64,000 bases of DNA from Hermetia illucens. Its lineage: Eukaryota; Arthropoda; Insecta; Diptera; Stratiomyidae. Positions 42,708-54,679 of this stretch are shown in pieces. Below the pieces are notes generated by a model. The model searched no databases. It had not been told where the DNA came from and saw only the letters and a program-made list of their open reading frames with translations. Each line of letters begins with the position of its first letter. The stretch's first letter is position 1. The stretch covers positions 124,262,027 through 124,326,026 of the forward strand of contig NC_051852.1 in the NCBI RefSeq assembly GCF_905115235.1, in the 5' to 3' direction. A program made the translations under genes and the position numbers.

Positions 42708-42812
42708 GTGGAGCCTTACGTGATCTGCTTTATCGATTAGCGCCAGCAATCAAATGGATTGAAAAGGAACTGCCGCCGAAAGTGAAGCCTTTGCCTTCAG
42801 ATCGAGATTTAT
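42708..42812 (+). CDS. Candidate host exon, gene not recognised
   Basis: A 105-nt stretch is bounded by a good acceptor (pyrimidine-poor but ending CAAACAG) and a donor GTATGT at 42813. Its single open phase reads GALRDLLYRLAPAIKWIEKE and LPPKVKPLPSDRDL, a well-composed, charged, helix-then-proline-rich segment unlike the transposon debris around it. An alternative donor GTAAAT lies at 42817. If spliced to the acceptor at 42948 the codon joining the exons is TGA, so this could be the last coding exon. I cannot name the gene. Confidence 0.35.
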
Positions 42813-42829
42813 GTATGTAAATTTCAGAT

Positions 42830-43839
42830 ATATTTATTTTATGTAGCTTGGATTGTAAAATACGAACTTAATTTTAGATTAGAGTCGAATGAGTGCGTTT
42901 TTGTGAACATTCCGCTGTCGGTTAATTTTAATTATCTCTAATTTATAGGATTGAATGGGAGATGGTGGCAACAGTCCGTGGATTCTCAAAGGATTCGCTA
43001 CTGTTACAAATATGTACCTAGTAAATAAGTGTTAAATTAGAATTTAAGAATATTTGGAGATGCTTCCTGAGGTGGTTGACAGTGTGACAGTGTGCTGCAG
43101 TGGAAGAGAAAATCGAAACCCCAAACCAAGGTTTAATTACCATTGCATGGGCTACGTGGTTATAATGATAGACAATTTTATATATTATTATTATAAACTC
43201 AAGAAAGGATTCCCTTGGAGGAGGGGAAGGTTGTATAATGCTCTTACGGGCAAAAGACGAACTCCTGTTCTGAAATAATTCACCAGCTAAACCAACCCTT
43301 GTTTCCTCTAGGACTCAAAAGACTGGCACTTCACTTTAGATTAAGCCTCTTTAGTTTATCAACACAACCCGTAGTTTAGGGAGCCTCAGCTATGCTGCAA
43401 TTTCAACCACAGAGAGTGGGAATAAGTTGTTCTCCATTTGGTCCGGTCCGCCATCAAATGGATGCGGATTTAGAACTCCTCAATCCCTAAACAAAAATTA
43501 ACAATACCGTCCCAACTTTCTGAGCCTGCCTCAGACAAATGGCAGATATTCATATGTGCGGACTGTGAGCTGGACTGAACTAGTATGTACGTACTGTGTG
43601 AATCAATTGCCCAACCACCTTTTTGCTTCAGATACAGACATCTGTCTGGGGCAGACTTAGACTCTTTACCTCACACAACATTCGTCTGAAACAGAAGTAG
43701 ACTTTGTCTGAAACAGACGGCGGCCTGATCTGATTATGCTTCAGTTGTTGCATAATTCGGCAAATCCTCACACGACCTCCTCACTATAGCCGCAGGAAAA
43801 CGTCTTCGGACGGGCCAGGAGTTTGTAGGGCCTAGCTGG
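42830..43839. other. Spacer with a cluster of CAGAC/GTCTG boxes
   Basis: No coding sequence recognised. At 43630-43725 at least six CAGAC or GTCTG pentamers occur in about 100 bp, several in palindromic arrangement (CAGACATCTGTCTG, GTCTGAAACAGAC). Confidence 0.4.
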
Positions 43840-44810
43840 GAGTAGGCTCATCCAACTGATGAGTATCTGCTTGTCTACTGGTCATGTGTTAAGGATAAGT
43901 AGATCCTCCGTGGGATGAGCCAAAGTAACAGCCTGCTCTGGAGAAGGTACTAATAGGACCCCAAGCCAAAGCGGAACAACATACGCCGAGGGCTACGTGG
44001 CCAATGGGGTGCCTGGTCTTTAGTATGCGAACTCTGAATACCTTGGACACCTTTAGTTTCAAAGAAGACCCTTACTCTGGTGGGCGGGCTAGTCAGGGTG
44101 GACATTCTTCCCGGACTACTCGTGGGACCAAGACATGGACTCAATTTTAAAAATAAATAAACCGACAATGAAAGAAGGAGGTGATGCCAGGCGCATTATC
44201 GGGGGACGGACAGACAAACTAGCGGTTTCCAGCCTGGAATCCACTGCCGTCAAACTGGGTGTAGCGAGTACCAGACATAGTACTCCTAACCCAAAACATT
44301 CGACGTCGGGGGGACCGTTAAAAGTAAAGACCGACAGGAAGGTCGGTCATCGTAACCGACTAAGAAATTAAGGTCCACTGGTATCCTGCTCCAAAGCCAG
44401 TACCAGAAGGCCATGCATATTCTCAGCAAGATTGCTAAGAATAGGGAGGCCGGTACTGGCGACCTCGCTAAATGCCAGGCGATTGTTGAGGAATACAACA
44501 GCAAACGCCTGGCGGACGAGGAGAAGGCGGAGTCCATTGCTCTGAAACGCAATCGCTATCAAGCCGAGGTCGTGCAAGATCACCAGCGGAGCAGAGTGGA
44601 CAAGAGCTCGGGCGCTAAACAGAAAAGTACGCAGTAACAGCCAGCCGACGAGCCACAGACAGCGAAACCCTTGTGTGTGGCACTGGCAGATGATAATTTC
44701 GCTTGCGGCAAACTAGCGCTGGAGGTGTGGACCAGTGTTGAGACCAGGCTGTCGGAGATGGTCATTGAGGAACCGCTCCGAAGGGTACTCCACTTCCCGC
44801 TGTGACAAGG
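43840..44810 (+). mobile_element. LINE leader and ORF1-like remnant
   Basis: The leader (43840-44110) matches 27851-28180. ORF1-like frames follow: 44135-44371 (basic) and 44413-44637, reading MHILSKIAKNREAGTGDLAK and CQAIVEEYNSKRLADEEKAE, a coiled-coil-like basic protein. Then comes KPLCVALADDNFACGKLALE and VWTSVETRLSEMV (44660-44770). No reverse transcriptase follows directly. It probably belongs to the same RNase-H-type LINE group as 28180-33710. Confidence 0.5.
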
Positions 44811-45059
44811 ACCGAAATATATCTCGTAAGTCTACCGGCGGTGGGGTCCTAACTGCAATAAAAGATGCACTCCTCGTCGAACTCGTCTTCTGCTCCTCTG
44901 GCTTTCCTTTTAACTGTGCTGCTCTTCATGTCACCCCGCCCAACTTCCTCCCGTTCTTTGTATCTTGTCTTCTCATCTGTATGAAGAATTGTTTGACAGT
45001 TTGTCTGAACTCCTTAATGTCAAATTTTCTTCCCTCCCTTTCTTCTTTTACGGAAATTT

Positions 45060-45640
45060 TAACCTCCCCATGATGAGAGCCGGAGTGCCCCAGTGCAGTG
45101 TCCTGTATTGTATCTTATCTACACCGCAATCTTAAGTTCATATGCAGACCCAAAAATAGCTTCTTTGCACCTGGCATCTAAGGGAAGGTCAAAACTGTCT
45201 TCAAATGTCGAGGATGAAAGTTAACGAGTCGAAGTGTGTACAAGTAAATTTCACTTTGCGAAAAGGAAATTATCCTCAAGTGAAGATCAACAACGTCATT
45301 ATACCCCAATCGGATGACGACACATAGTGGCGAAAAATCAGCAACTTAAACTTAAATTCAAACAGTTTTTGTGGATGGTTCACAAAAACTCACTACTTTC
45401 TCTGAACTGTAAGTTGTTGATAAAAAAATCGGTGTTTAAGCCTGTATGGACTTATTGGATTCAATTATGTGCTCTGGCAAACCATCTAACTTTAATCTGT
45501 TTCAGCGAACTCAGTCTAAAATTTTGAGATGTATATCCGGTGCTACTGGTATTTCAGCAACGTCGATCTCAATAAAGACTTAGTACAAAAATTGAGTGTT
45601 CCGCTACTTAGCACTTAGCCAGACTGATGAGTCTCCCTAA
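45060..45640 (+). mobile_element. Jockey-clade LINE reverse-transcriptase C-terminal fragment
   Basis: The plus strand reads RAGVPQCSVLYCI (normally RAGVPQGSVLGP), then MKVNESKCVQVNFTLRKGNY, PQVKINNVIIPQSDD, then QQLKLKFKQFLWMVHKNSLL and KPVWTYWIQLCALA. This is the familiar jockey order (KxNxxKCxxVTFTLRKxxCPPVxxNxxxIP, YGIQLWGxA). The catalytic FADD block is absent and stops intervene. Confidence 0.75.
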
Positions 45641-45850
45641 CACAATGGCTAAGAGTATTTTGTCTTATCGGAAACGGCTAAGAAGAGTTTTTAACCGAGT
45701 AATGTTGATCACCACTCCAAAAATTTGAGCTTTAACTTAATTTAAAAAAAATGTAAAAAAAATAATAATAGTTAATGCTAAAACATAAAATTTCCAGCAT
45801 TGGCATCCAATTAATTTTAATTTAATTTGCTAGTTTTCAGAATTGAAATA

Positions 45851-46783
45851 CAGGGTGCGGCAGCATAACTTCCTTTTTTCAAAACTCAATACAAACTATT
45901 GTATGTATCGGAAAATATTTATTTATTTTTTATAATGTAGGTACATGTCTAAAGTTTTTATTTACATTGTTTTGAAGATCAAATCTGTTAGGTGACGTCC
46001 CCCATTCTTCATACATTGCGTAAACCGATTTCTGGCGTTTGTTATGACTCTTGTTAGCATAGCAGTTGTTATGTTGGCAATTTCTTCTTGGATGTTGGTC
46101 TTCAAATCTTGTAGGGTTCTTGGACGATTCACATAGTCATTTCAAAAAACCCCATGGAAAAAAATCACAAGGGGACAGATCGGGAGAGCGTGCCGGCCAT
46201 TCCAAATCGCCTCTAATTGAGATAAGGCGCTCTGGAAAGTGTTCCCTCAAAACAGCCATCGATGCTCTTGAAGTGTGTGCTGTTGCACCGTCTTGTTGGA
46301 ACCAAGTGTCCCCCAAATCCAAATTTTCTAGCCGTGGGAAAAAAAAATTCTGTAGCATGTTTACATACCGGTCCGAATTCACTGTCACTGTAACCTCATT
46401 TTCCTCAAAAAACCAGGGACCAATAATTCCCTGATCTAACGGGCCGAGGGACTCCAGTTCTTCCTTTTGTCGCACTTGCAGTTTGTCTGAATGTAGTGAC
46501 CCATGTAACAATTGATTTACGGTCTGGGACAGGAGCCAACGGGGCTAAATTAAAGCGATTCCGAAATACACGCTGTGTTGCAATAACCGAACATCCGCTT
46601 GAAAAGTAAACCTCACCGGCAAAGGCACGCTCCCCACTATTCCAACGCATGATGGCGACTGAACCGTGTCGGGACAAAACTTTACAGTATCCCTTCTTGA
46701 ACGAGACCACTAGCGCTCCGCTATGACATCAACTAACTGAGTGGCGCGCATTTTAAAAAGGGAAGTTATGCTGCCGCACCCTG
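45851..46783 (-). mobile_element. Tc1/mariner-superfamily element, 933 bp, perfect inverted ends
   Basis: Perfect 23-bp inverted ends, beginning CAGGGTGCGGCAGCATAACT, at 45851 and 46783, sit between TA target duplications (45849-45850 and 46784-46785). The transposase is on the minus strand in at least two frames. The N-terminal part (46710-46405) reads RWNSGERAFAGEVYFSSGCS and VIATQRVFRNRFN, a helix-turn-helix. The C-terminal part (46511-46137) reads VTVTVNSDRYVNMLQNFFFP, DTWFQQDGATAHTSRASMAV and WPARSPDLSPCDFFPWGFLK, carrying the second and third catalytic acidic residues. The first catalytic region is largely absent, so it is an internally deleted, non-autonomous copy. The exact ends suggest a fairly young insertion. 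Confidence 0.9.
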
Positions 46784-46789
46784 TATATT

Positions 46790-47194
46790 AGAAGCTTCCA
46801 GTGTATTTTTGGAATCAAATAATAAACATTTATTCAACAAAAAAACAAGTGATAATACAGGCGTATCCGTATTTACCTATGAAAATAGGAAAATATTCAC
46901 TTCATGGCACGAATTTATTATATTTTCGAATACAAATATACTCAACACTGTTGTCACTCATTCATTTTCATTAAAATATTTTTCAATTGTTTGTTTTTTC
47001 AATTTAATTATGAAATTGTCATTCGGTCATGAGACACCCTGTGTTAGATAAAGCAGAATTATTTTGCGCCTCACGGTATGCAAACTGAGGAACTTGTATG
47101 GACGCGTGATGTGCCCTTGCTTTCATAAGTGTTACCATAACATTACAATCTAGACATTAGATAAACTAAAGAATATAAACATTGTATTCTTGGT
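46790..47194. other. AT-rich spacer
   Basis: No gene seen. A phrase GAGACACCCTGTGTTAGATA at 47030-47049 looks like the terminal sequence of another Tc1/mariner-type element (reverse complement begins ACAGGGTGTCTC) but no partner end is found. Confidence 0.35.
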
Positions 47195-47245
47195 AAGGTT
47201 TTGTGTGAAACAAAGTATTATTAAAATCAGTTTACAGTCTGTGTG
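47195..47245 (-). repeat. Solitary end of the 39.8-40.8 kb element type
   Basis: The reverse complement reads about CAGACTG, AACTGATTTTAATAA and TTTCACACAAAACCTT, matching the right end of the element at 39773-40760. No left end is nearby, so it is a truncated copy in the opposite orientation. Confidence 0.5.
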
Positions 47246-47469
47246 TCCTTTTTGGATGGAGGTTCGAGCAGTGTGTGGGATACTTACCTATTAAAACCAG
47301 CCCCCCCCCTTTTCTCTTCTTTCTCCGGCGGGCGGGGACCGCCACAAAATATTACTTTGCCACGAGGTCTGCTCTTTAAGCGACCAAGTCTTCCGCTCTT
47401 CGCTTCCTTCTTGCGTGCTCCGCTTCCCCAAGTTTGGCCTGTATCCTTTTGATTTTGGAATTCACTGCG

Positions 47470-49800
47470 TATTAGTCTGCCTCCAACTTCAGCATTTCCC
47501 CACAGTGTTCTGAGGGCTTATGTTAATTCTAACAAAAGTCTTTCAGACTCCTTCTATCTGAGCAAAATCGTGGACAGTAGAATATGACATGCTCCGGGTC
47601 CTCAGGTCTACAACCACTTTCAAAGCAAAAGGTTGAATCATTCAAACTAAATCGGTACAGATATTTTCTGTAGACACAATTTCCTGACAAGAACTGAGCC
47701 AAGTGGTAGTTAATCTTGCCGTGTGGTCGCTGAGTGCACTCCTCAATACTGGAAATCAGAATGTGGGTACAGTGATCCCTATGCGAGCCATCCCACTGTT
47801 GTTTCCATTTTTCGAGCTACTCCATTGTGCCGCCTTTTGGCATTCTGTATCCTTTTCTCGTACAACATACAACAGATTTTCAATATGCAGTTTCGAGAAG
47901 AACGCATTTAAAAAATAGAATGTGATTTTTAACCATAAAATCTTAACTAACCATTAATCTGGTATACCTAGTCCATAAACCTGAGGTTTCTTGAAGAAAC
48001 ACAAGCAAAACCCTGGCTCCAATTCTTATGATTTTAGCAAGTCATTCGGACCAATAAATACGCGCTTTGTTACGGTAGTCGGTGGTGGTTTTATCTGTTT
48101 AACACTGTAATTTCCGAACGACTCCGAACATCAAAAAATCACTTTACCTATATATTCCACCCTATATCTAGATACAATTGATGCCAAAATCGATTCCTCG
48201 GATGCGACACATGTGGCCGCCCCCTTAATACCACTAAACGTTAAGCCATGTTTACCCCAGATGTTCTTACACGCTAATGTTTCCAAGCAAATCGGTGCCG
48301 CATATAATAGGGTAGAGCGAACCACTCCGGCTACAAGTAATCTTAGACCTCCAATGTTAGACATCATCCGTGGTAACGATACACTGATATTTACCGCTTT
48401 CTCACAAGCCTAGTCCAGAGGTCCCTTGGAACTGAAACTACTAATAGTATTCCTCTTCCTACGATTGGTAATCAAGACCGCCTTCGTGTTTTGGTCCTCA
48501 AGGTCAAGCTGAACCATCCCCAGATACACTTCAATGGCGCTGATGGGTTCACTAGCATTTACTGAACATTTCAGGTTACTTCGCAACGACAACAACGGCT
48601 ATATAATCTGCAAAACTGATTATCGTGGCTTCCTTTGGCACCCCATTGTACATCAGGTTCCACAGGAGAGGACCAAATACTGGCCCGTGCGATAGTCCCG
48701 CCGTGTGCTGCTCAGGTCCCTCATCCATATCGTACCAAAGTGTCCTTTCTGATTGGAAACTTCCGACAAGCTAAGTTAAATAGCTAGGGACACTCGTTTT
48801 AACCAGTAAGCTTTTTATCCATTCCCATCTGGCTGAATTAAACGCATTTTTGACGTTCAATGGTACCATGGTGCATCCCTATATTCTATGATTGAAAGAA
48901 GTTTGCTGTAGATGATCCTTTCGAGAATCTTTAGCAAACCGGGATTATTGGACTTCAGGAGGAAAACCAGTTTTTGCGACCGATCAGGGAAAACTCCTTC
49001 TACCAGGCGTGCCTCAAATATGTTGATAAACCAGTCGGGCCTGGCGTTACAAGCGAGTTTAAAGACTCTATTGCGAATAGCATCCAAACCAGGAGCTTCG
49101 TTATCACCAACTCTCCAACAAATCTTCGCAAGTTCCTCCTCGGTTATCGCAGGTATGGCGAAGACGTCCAATGCTTGTTTATATTTTTGCGCTTCCCTTC
49201 ACGAGGGGAAGGGTACTCCCACTATATCAAGAAGAAGTTGCAGACAGGTCAGGTGTTATGTTCGCCCTCTTATCTTCCTCATAACAACGTACGCTGTTCC
49301 CCAGGGGTTTTGTCCTCGGCACAAAGTTTCTTGAACTATTCTCGCTTGCTGGTCCTTATAACCTGCTTAAGCCCATCTCGAAGATTTTCTTATACTTCCT
49401 TCCTTTCGCCTGTAATTCCAGAAGTTGATAAATTTCCAGTGTTTACAAGCACCAAGTGCAGCTTTGCAAAAACCTCAAGCAAAATATGGCCCCTATTGTT
49501 CGTATATCGAATCCATAGCCAACGCATTGACATTATTTGCTATTATTTTGGGGTTTCGAGTTCTTGCATCCAAGACTAGCATACCTGGCATTTCCTCGAA
49601 TTGCTGCTATTTTTGCCATAACGAATCCAATCTCTTGAAACTTCATCACTTCTTGGATGACTTGATTTCCACATGCCCAAATTGCCGTGTTGCGTTACAT
49701 CTGTATCGAAGGCACCACTCTTATTATTGCGATAAGGCTCGCTGATTATGGCCACTTCAAATCCCTTCTCATAGGTTGTCTGTGGGAATAGGTCTTGTGC
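47470..49800 (-). mobile_element. R1-clade LINE copy (family D), RT to C-terminus
   Basis: Minus-strand order: RT fingers at 49171-48857 (ITEEELAKICWRVGDNEAPG, LDAIRNRVFKLACNARPDW). Then LNVKNAFNSARWEWIKSLLV near 48860, GPVFGPLLWNLMYN and a SFADYIAVVVV block near 48600 (normal GFADDIAVVVVAK). Next GLRLLVAGVVRSTLLYAAPI near 48350. The C-terminal HGKINYHLAQFLSG and CRPEDPEHVIFYCPRF zinc-finger-like module is at 47720-47540. It is frameshifted many times; no ORF1 or endonuclease remains. It resembles the relic at 600-1530. Confidence 0.8.
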
Positions 49801-50739
49801 TGCCTCGCAATGGTTTAGCCCGTACATGCGCATCTTCCTCTAAAGACTTCTCCACCTTGCCAAGGAAATTTTCACCCTTCTTACCCGGAGACTTCTTCTA
49901 GTCCAGCGTCAAATTTCCTTTTTGGGAACCAACTGACGCATTCTCCAAGGTCCATCAATTCCGGGACTCATTTTGAGCCCCTTCACCGTAACTTCCACTC
50001 TCCTTTCTTTCTCCAACAAATTTTGTAGGAAGGTGAGAACTGTGATCGCCTTCACATACAGTGAGCTACACCGTTTTATACGGAACTTGAAAGGGGAGGT
50101 CTCCATATATGCAAAAAAATTTTCACCACATATAGTTGTGACATATCAAATGAAAGCTCTCGATCAGTACTTTTCAGTGGTGATCATTGTAACTCCAGAC
50201 AAACTAATTTCGGATAAATATCATAATATCCACCAAATGAATTTTTAAGAAGTATATTATATACGTATAAATCACAATATGTCACCTTCAAGATATAATT
50301 TATAATTGAAATCATAAAATTACACACCATTCAATTATTGTACTTTTATTGCCTTATGGCTGTAAAACAACAATTTAATCTATAAAATTCTATTTACGAA
50401 TACTTTTCATATTTACCGAAACGCCAGACTGCAATTTGTTTCTTCTTATTATTATTATGTTAACAATGCTCACTTGTGTCGTGCCTTTTTGTTCACACAG
50501 TTTGTGGTATCTCCGATCTCTGGTAAAAGTTAAAAGTATCTAATAAATATCATCAGTTGATATTAAATAATGTATGGTCTTTTCTGAAAATGAGAAAGAC
50601 TACATGTATGTATGATTTATATCCTCGAGTGAAGCAATCGAGAAGCAAGGTGTGAATTAATCCCTTTCAAGCTTGAAAGCCTCTAAGCTAATTTAGTGCT
50701 TTATTCTCAACAACCAAAACCTTTAGTTACTTCTTTCTG
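49801..50739. other. AT-rich spacer with a diverged repeat piece
   Basis: Around 50140-50170 the phrase ATATCAAATGAAAGCTCT resembles ATCAAATGAAAGGGCTC (reverse complement of about 40506-40523) in the element at 39773-40760, so part of this block may be a diverged copy. No coding sequence seen. Confidence 0.3.
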
Positions 50740-51290
50740 CTTGCCACTTCTTGCCCGGGGTCCTCTTTCTGGTGGACGTTTGCTCTTCAAGTGGTCAATC
50801 AGGATAATATTTTTGCAATACACTATAGTATTTGGTATATCTCCAGCTGTCGTCTTTAAAGTCGACAACTATTTCACAGAAGAGGCTCCAACACAGAGCC
50901 CAGGATAACTCCTGCCATAAGAATGAACTCCTTTCGTCCTTCATCTACAGAAGTCTCTCGGACAAGTAATTCCCGACTGTTCGAGCTAAGGAGCCAAGAA
51001 CAAGAAGATTTTGCGAAAGTGTCCTTAATCCAACCCCAGCTGGACATATCAAAAGCATCTTTGATGTATAGTGTTACCACTATGCAGCACTTACCTAAAA
51101 AACAACTATTGCCATCGCATAGCCCATAGAGCAAGCTACCGAAACCGATATCGCCACTTTGATTCCTCGAATTTCCTCTTACCCAGTGGCAAAATCTTAT
51201 CGTTCGGAATACCTTCGAACGTCTCCTCAACATTCGAATTTTGTGATTCCACCAGTAATTTGATTTTTTACTGCGAAGAACGCTGACTGT
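50740..51290 (-). mobile_element. R1-clade LINE reverse-transcriptase fragment
   Basis: The minus strand reads CCIVVTLYIKDAFDMSSWGW and IKDTFAKSS (normal VxLDIKNAFNSASWxWI), then SNSRELLVRETSVDEGRKEF and ILMAGVILGSVLEPLL (normal AGVPQGSVLGPLLW). The first catalytic Asp is Tyr here. Both ends are missing. Confidence 0.7.
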
Positions 51291-51439
51291 CTTGTGGGAG
51301 GAAGGCTTTCTGTTGGCAATTTCTCGGCCTCCAATGTCAAAAAAGATGGTGTGATGGTGACAGTGGGAGCAGTACTTCCCCGCTAGACCATTTTCATCGT
51401 CAGAGAGGTAGTCATGTAATTTGGGTCACGAAATAAGCC

Positions 51440-52640
51440 TAAACTTTCCATTCGGAGGGTATATTTGTCGGGGCTATAATAGTGTACTCTCCAACTCCTG
51501 AAATGCACTTCAACTCCTTCCAGGACTTCCCAAGACGTCCACACTCCTTCTCTACTGTTTTATGTCAAATGCTCTTGGGGCGACCAACTCGTCAGGTATC
51601 TTAGCATTGTGGTTCCATCATGTGGTGCAGCTAACAATTGGTCCTCCTTAATGTGTAATCTATCCATTGCCATATAGGTAATGAAAATTACTATAATACA
51701 ATATTATAACATTTATATTAAAATTTATTTACAAATTGTTTATACATTTAATCTTTTTATCGTTGTTATTTGTATACCGACTGACGTCAGACTCAAATGC
51801 CCCGGTTCCTACTTGATTCTCTACTAACACCAAAAAACAAAGCCATTTACCCAAGGTCCATGACCCAATGAGAGATGTCATAAGCGTAGTCGAGGAATGA
51901 TGTCGTAGTCCATTGAACTCCTCCACATCCTACGAACAAGGCAGCGTGAAGAACGTCACCGATAACAAGAAGAAGAAGATGCAACCCTGGCGGATTCCGC
52001 TTTTTCTCCGCCATGTCTCTCCTATAAAGAGCACGCCAGATACATTCCCTGTTGACGGTTTCGAAAGCCTTCTGGAAATCAAAGAAGAACAAGCGAAGTA
52101 AATATCTGAACTCCACCCACTGTTCTTAAATGATCCGCGAAGGATTTATGTAGCCAATGTAGATAGATCCGCAGCGGAAACCAGCCTGCCCTCTGTCGAT
52201 GAAGCTTTAGAGATGTTCTTCGATGCACTCCCAAACCTCAAAAATGTCACACGATAAATAACCCTGCTGGGAGAACTCTAAATCCAGCGCCTTTACTCTG
52301 TTTGAGTGCATTGATGGCCTAGATAATTTCTCTCCTGCTTGAAGAAATCGTTCGGTTAAGAACCACGGTAGAGCGTTCGCTCTACCTTCAGCTGCTTGTC
52401 ATCGCGAATGAGGAGTCGACTTTCACAAAAAACATCGAAAAGTTTTCGACCACATGCAAACTCTTTCGTGATGCGGTATATACTTCTGAAATCATTGCGT
52501 TCTACGACATCATCCGCTTCCCTGACCAGCGCCATAGCAAATTCGAGAATGTCACGCTCACCATCACTCGCAGTGGTCAATAGAGCGTTGAATCCCTTCC
52601 CATCATCGATCCGCTCTCATGATTTCACAATCAGCCAGAT
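51440..52640 (-). mobile_element. LINE relic, family C, second copy
   Basis: The tail at 51690-51450 matches 6070-5820. The RT part, read 52120-51850, gives FFFDFQKAFETVNRECIWRA and LYRRDMAEK (normal DFEKAFDSVNRxxIWxALRRRG). The upstream linker at 52580-52356 reads ERNDFRSIYRITKEFACGRK. A 120-bp AT-rich insert separates tail and RT. It is frameshifted. Confidence 0.6.
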
Positions 52641-54679
52641 CTTATGACGCCAGGATTGGAACACCTTTTGAATTTTTAGAATCAAGAGATTGTTCCTAGT
52701 TATTGAAAGTGCAAGAAGATAACAAAGGACAGGAACGATAATTTCGTTTCCATAGAGCCAAATCAACTATTAACATGATTGAATTGCAAAAGAAGGTGTC
52801 TATAAATACTGCCCAGTAACAACCGTTGCTGAGCGAAATACATTGTTTACTACGCCACCGTTGACAGTCCCAAACTCATTTCAAAGAGGGGAAGGTGAAC
52901 ATAGTCTAGCCGTGTAATATCCAAGGGTGTCAGTGTGTCAATGGGGTAATTTTCACTATGTCTCGTTGAGGTAATGACTTCCCTGTCAACTGGTTTAGAA
53001 AATACATTCAAAATATTCTGTATTTGTCATAAAAGCCGGCTAAAAGAAATAGAGATTTATGGGCTAGGAGCATGCAAATCTCGAATCTTATTGTGTTTTG
53101 GTGTCTCGATATATCTGGCATTTGAGTTCGAGATACCAACAACGCACGAGCATAAGGGCATTGACAAAACCAGCCACTGCCAGCTTTTTGGAATTATCGA
53201 GAAAAGTCTCCGAGTAGTCATGGCTCAATGAAACTTTGGTGACTGGCCCTAACAGATACGCAAGTACTGTTCTCCATCTCCATCTCCATAGCCCTGGAGA
53301 AACCGACGAAAGAGATAATTCCAACAGTCCTAATGCGAGTTGACGACAATATAATAGACCCGAAAATTATCTTCTTTAAGCAGATTTTATTCACCACAGA
53401 CAACTCTTCAGCTAGAAAATTGGTGACTGACCACTAGATGGTCAATATCGGAAACTCTCTATATCTCAAGCATCATTTGCTTAGGACCGCGGTTCAATCC
53501 GTTCATCTTTTCAGGTCTGAAGTCACCAACAAGGATATATGCCGCCTGCACTTATCGTATATGCAATGGCGAAGAACACTGTCTTGAGCCTGCATCATTG
53601 CTGATAGCTGGAATTACTTCTATCTTCTACCATCGAACAGAAAAGATACATACCTAAAACATTGAAATGGTCCCACTATTGAGCGCTACATAGACTGCAC
53701 AACTCAGAAGCTTGAAACCATGGTTTAGCTACTCAGCTGGCTCACCTTAATTGAGGTCATGCTGGGAAACGAAGACCTATGGAGCCGAAGAGAAGCTGAG
53801 GCTCACGGACTACACATTGTGCACGTTTCCAGGTTAAAGTCTTAGTGTCACCTTCTTATCCAAGTTGCAGAAAATCGGGAACGGCTTTTAGCCGGTGAGA
53901 ACACTAGTGTCCAGAAATGATTATGTGCTTACCAGAATTTTAAACCCGCATACCACATAAAAAGCGGGCAAACGAACACAACAGAAGTAAAAAAGTTAAA
54001 CAACCGCATATTGCTCAAAGTCGGCATTAGCTTATCCCGGGACAGGGATGAAACCGAAAAAGATTCCATCAAATTTTGACTACATTGAGAGATACTAAGG
54101 TTCAACACTTTATCAAAAGGAAGGATAACGAACGGACATTTCATAGTAGTTAGGGCAGGTCGTCATTGGTTGGTAGTATAACCTCTTTTTATAATACATA
54201 GATGCAAGCCAGTGGTTGCTGATAACATCTTAGAAAGACTGAGTGGTCCTAAGTATGCGTGTTATTGATGATCGAATGAGGCAATTAAAAACAAACTTTC
54301 TAGTACTTTTCCGGTAAGCCCACCCATTTGTTTAAAAAAGGTGACTTGCAGTTACCCATGAAGGAGACAACTGAGTTTTTTTCAATAGATCGCGTCCGTC
54401 ATCAAGTAGTTAGTTAGTTAATGATTTAACAAATAATTTCGCTTTGACTAAGCTTAGATCGGAATAAGGCAGTTTTCCCCTTGGTTGCAATTCACACCGA
54501 TGTCATGGTTGGTGATGAACTCCATGAAGTCCTAGAAGGGTAAAAGCATATTAGTGCATCCGCGGATTTCATTCCTTCAACTACTCTCCGTACTAATATT
54601 TTTTCAAAAAGTTTTTTAATGACAAAAAACTCATAACATTTATCAGAGATTGTTTAGGGATCTATCAATGAAAATGAGG
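52641..54679. other. Spacer with possible LINE endonuclease traces
   Basis: The minus strand near 53560-53440 reads ILVGDFRPEKMNGLNRGPKQ, which could be a LINE endonuclease GDFNxxxxxW block, but the surrounding frame is poor. A LINE-leader-like stretch lies at 53700-53930. Nothing else is recognised. Confidence 0.3.
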
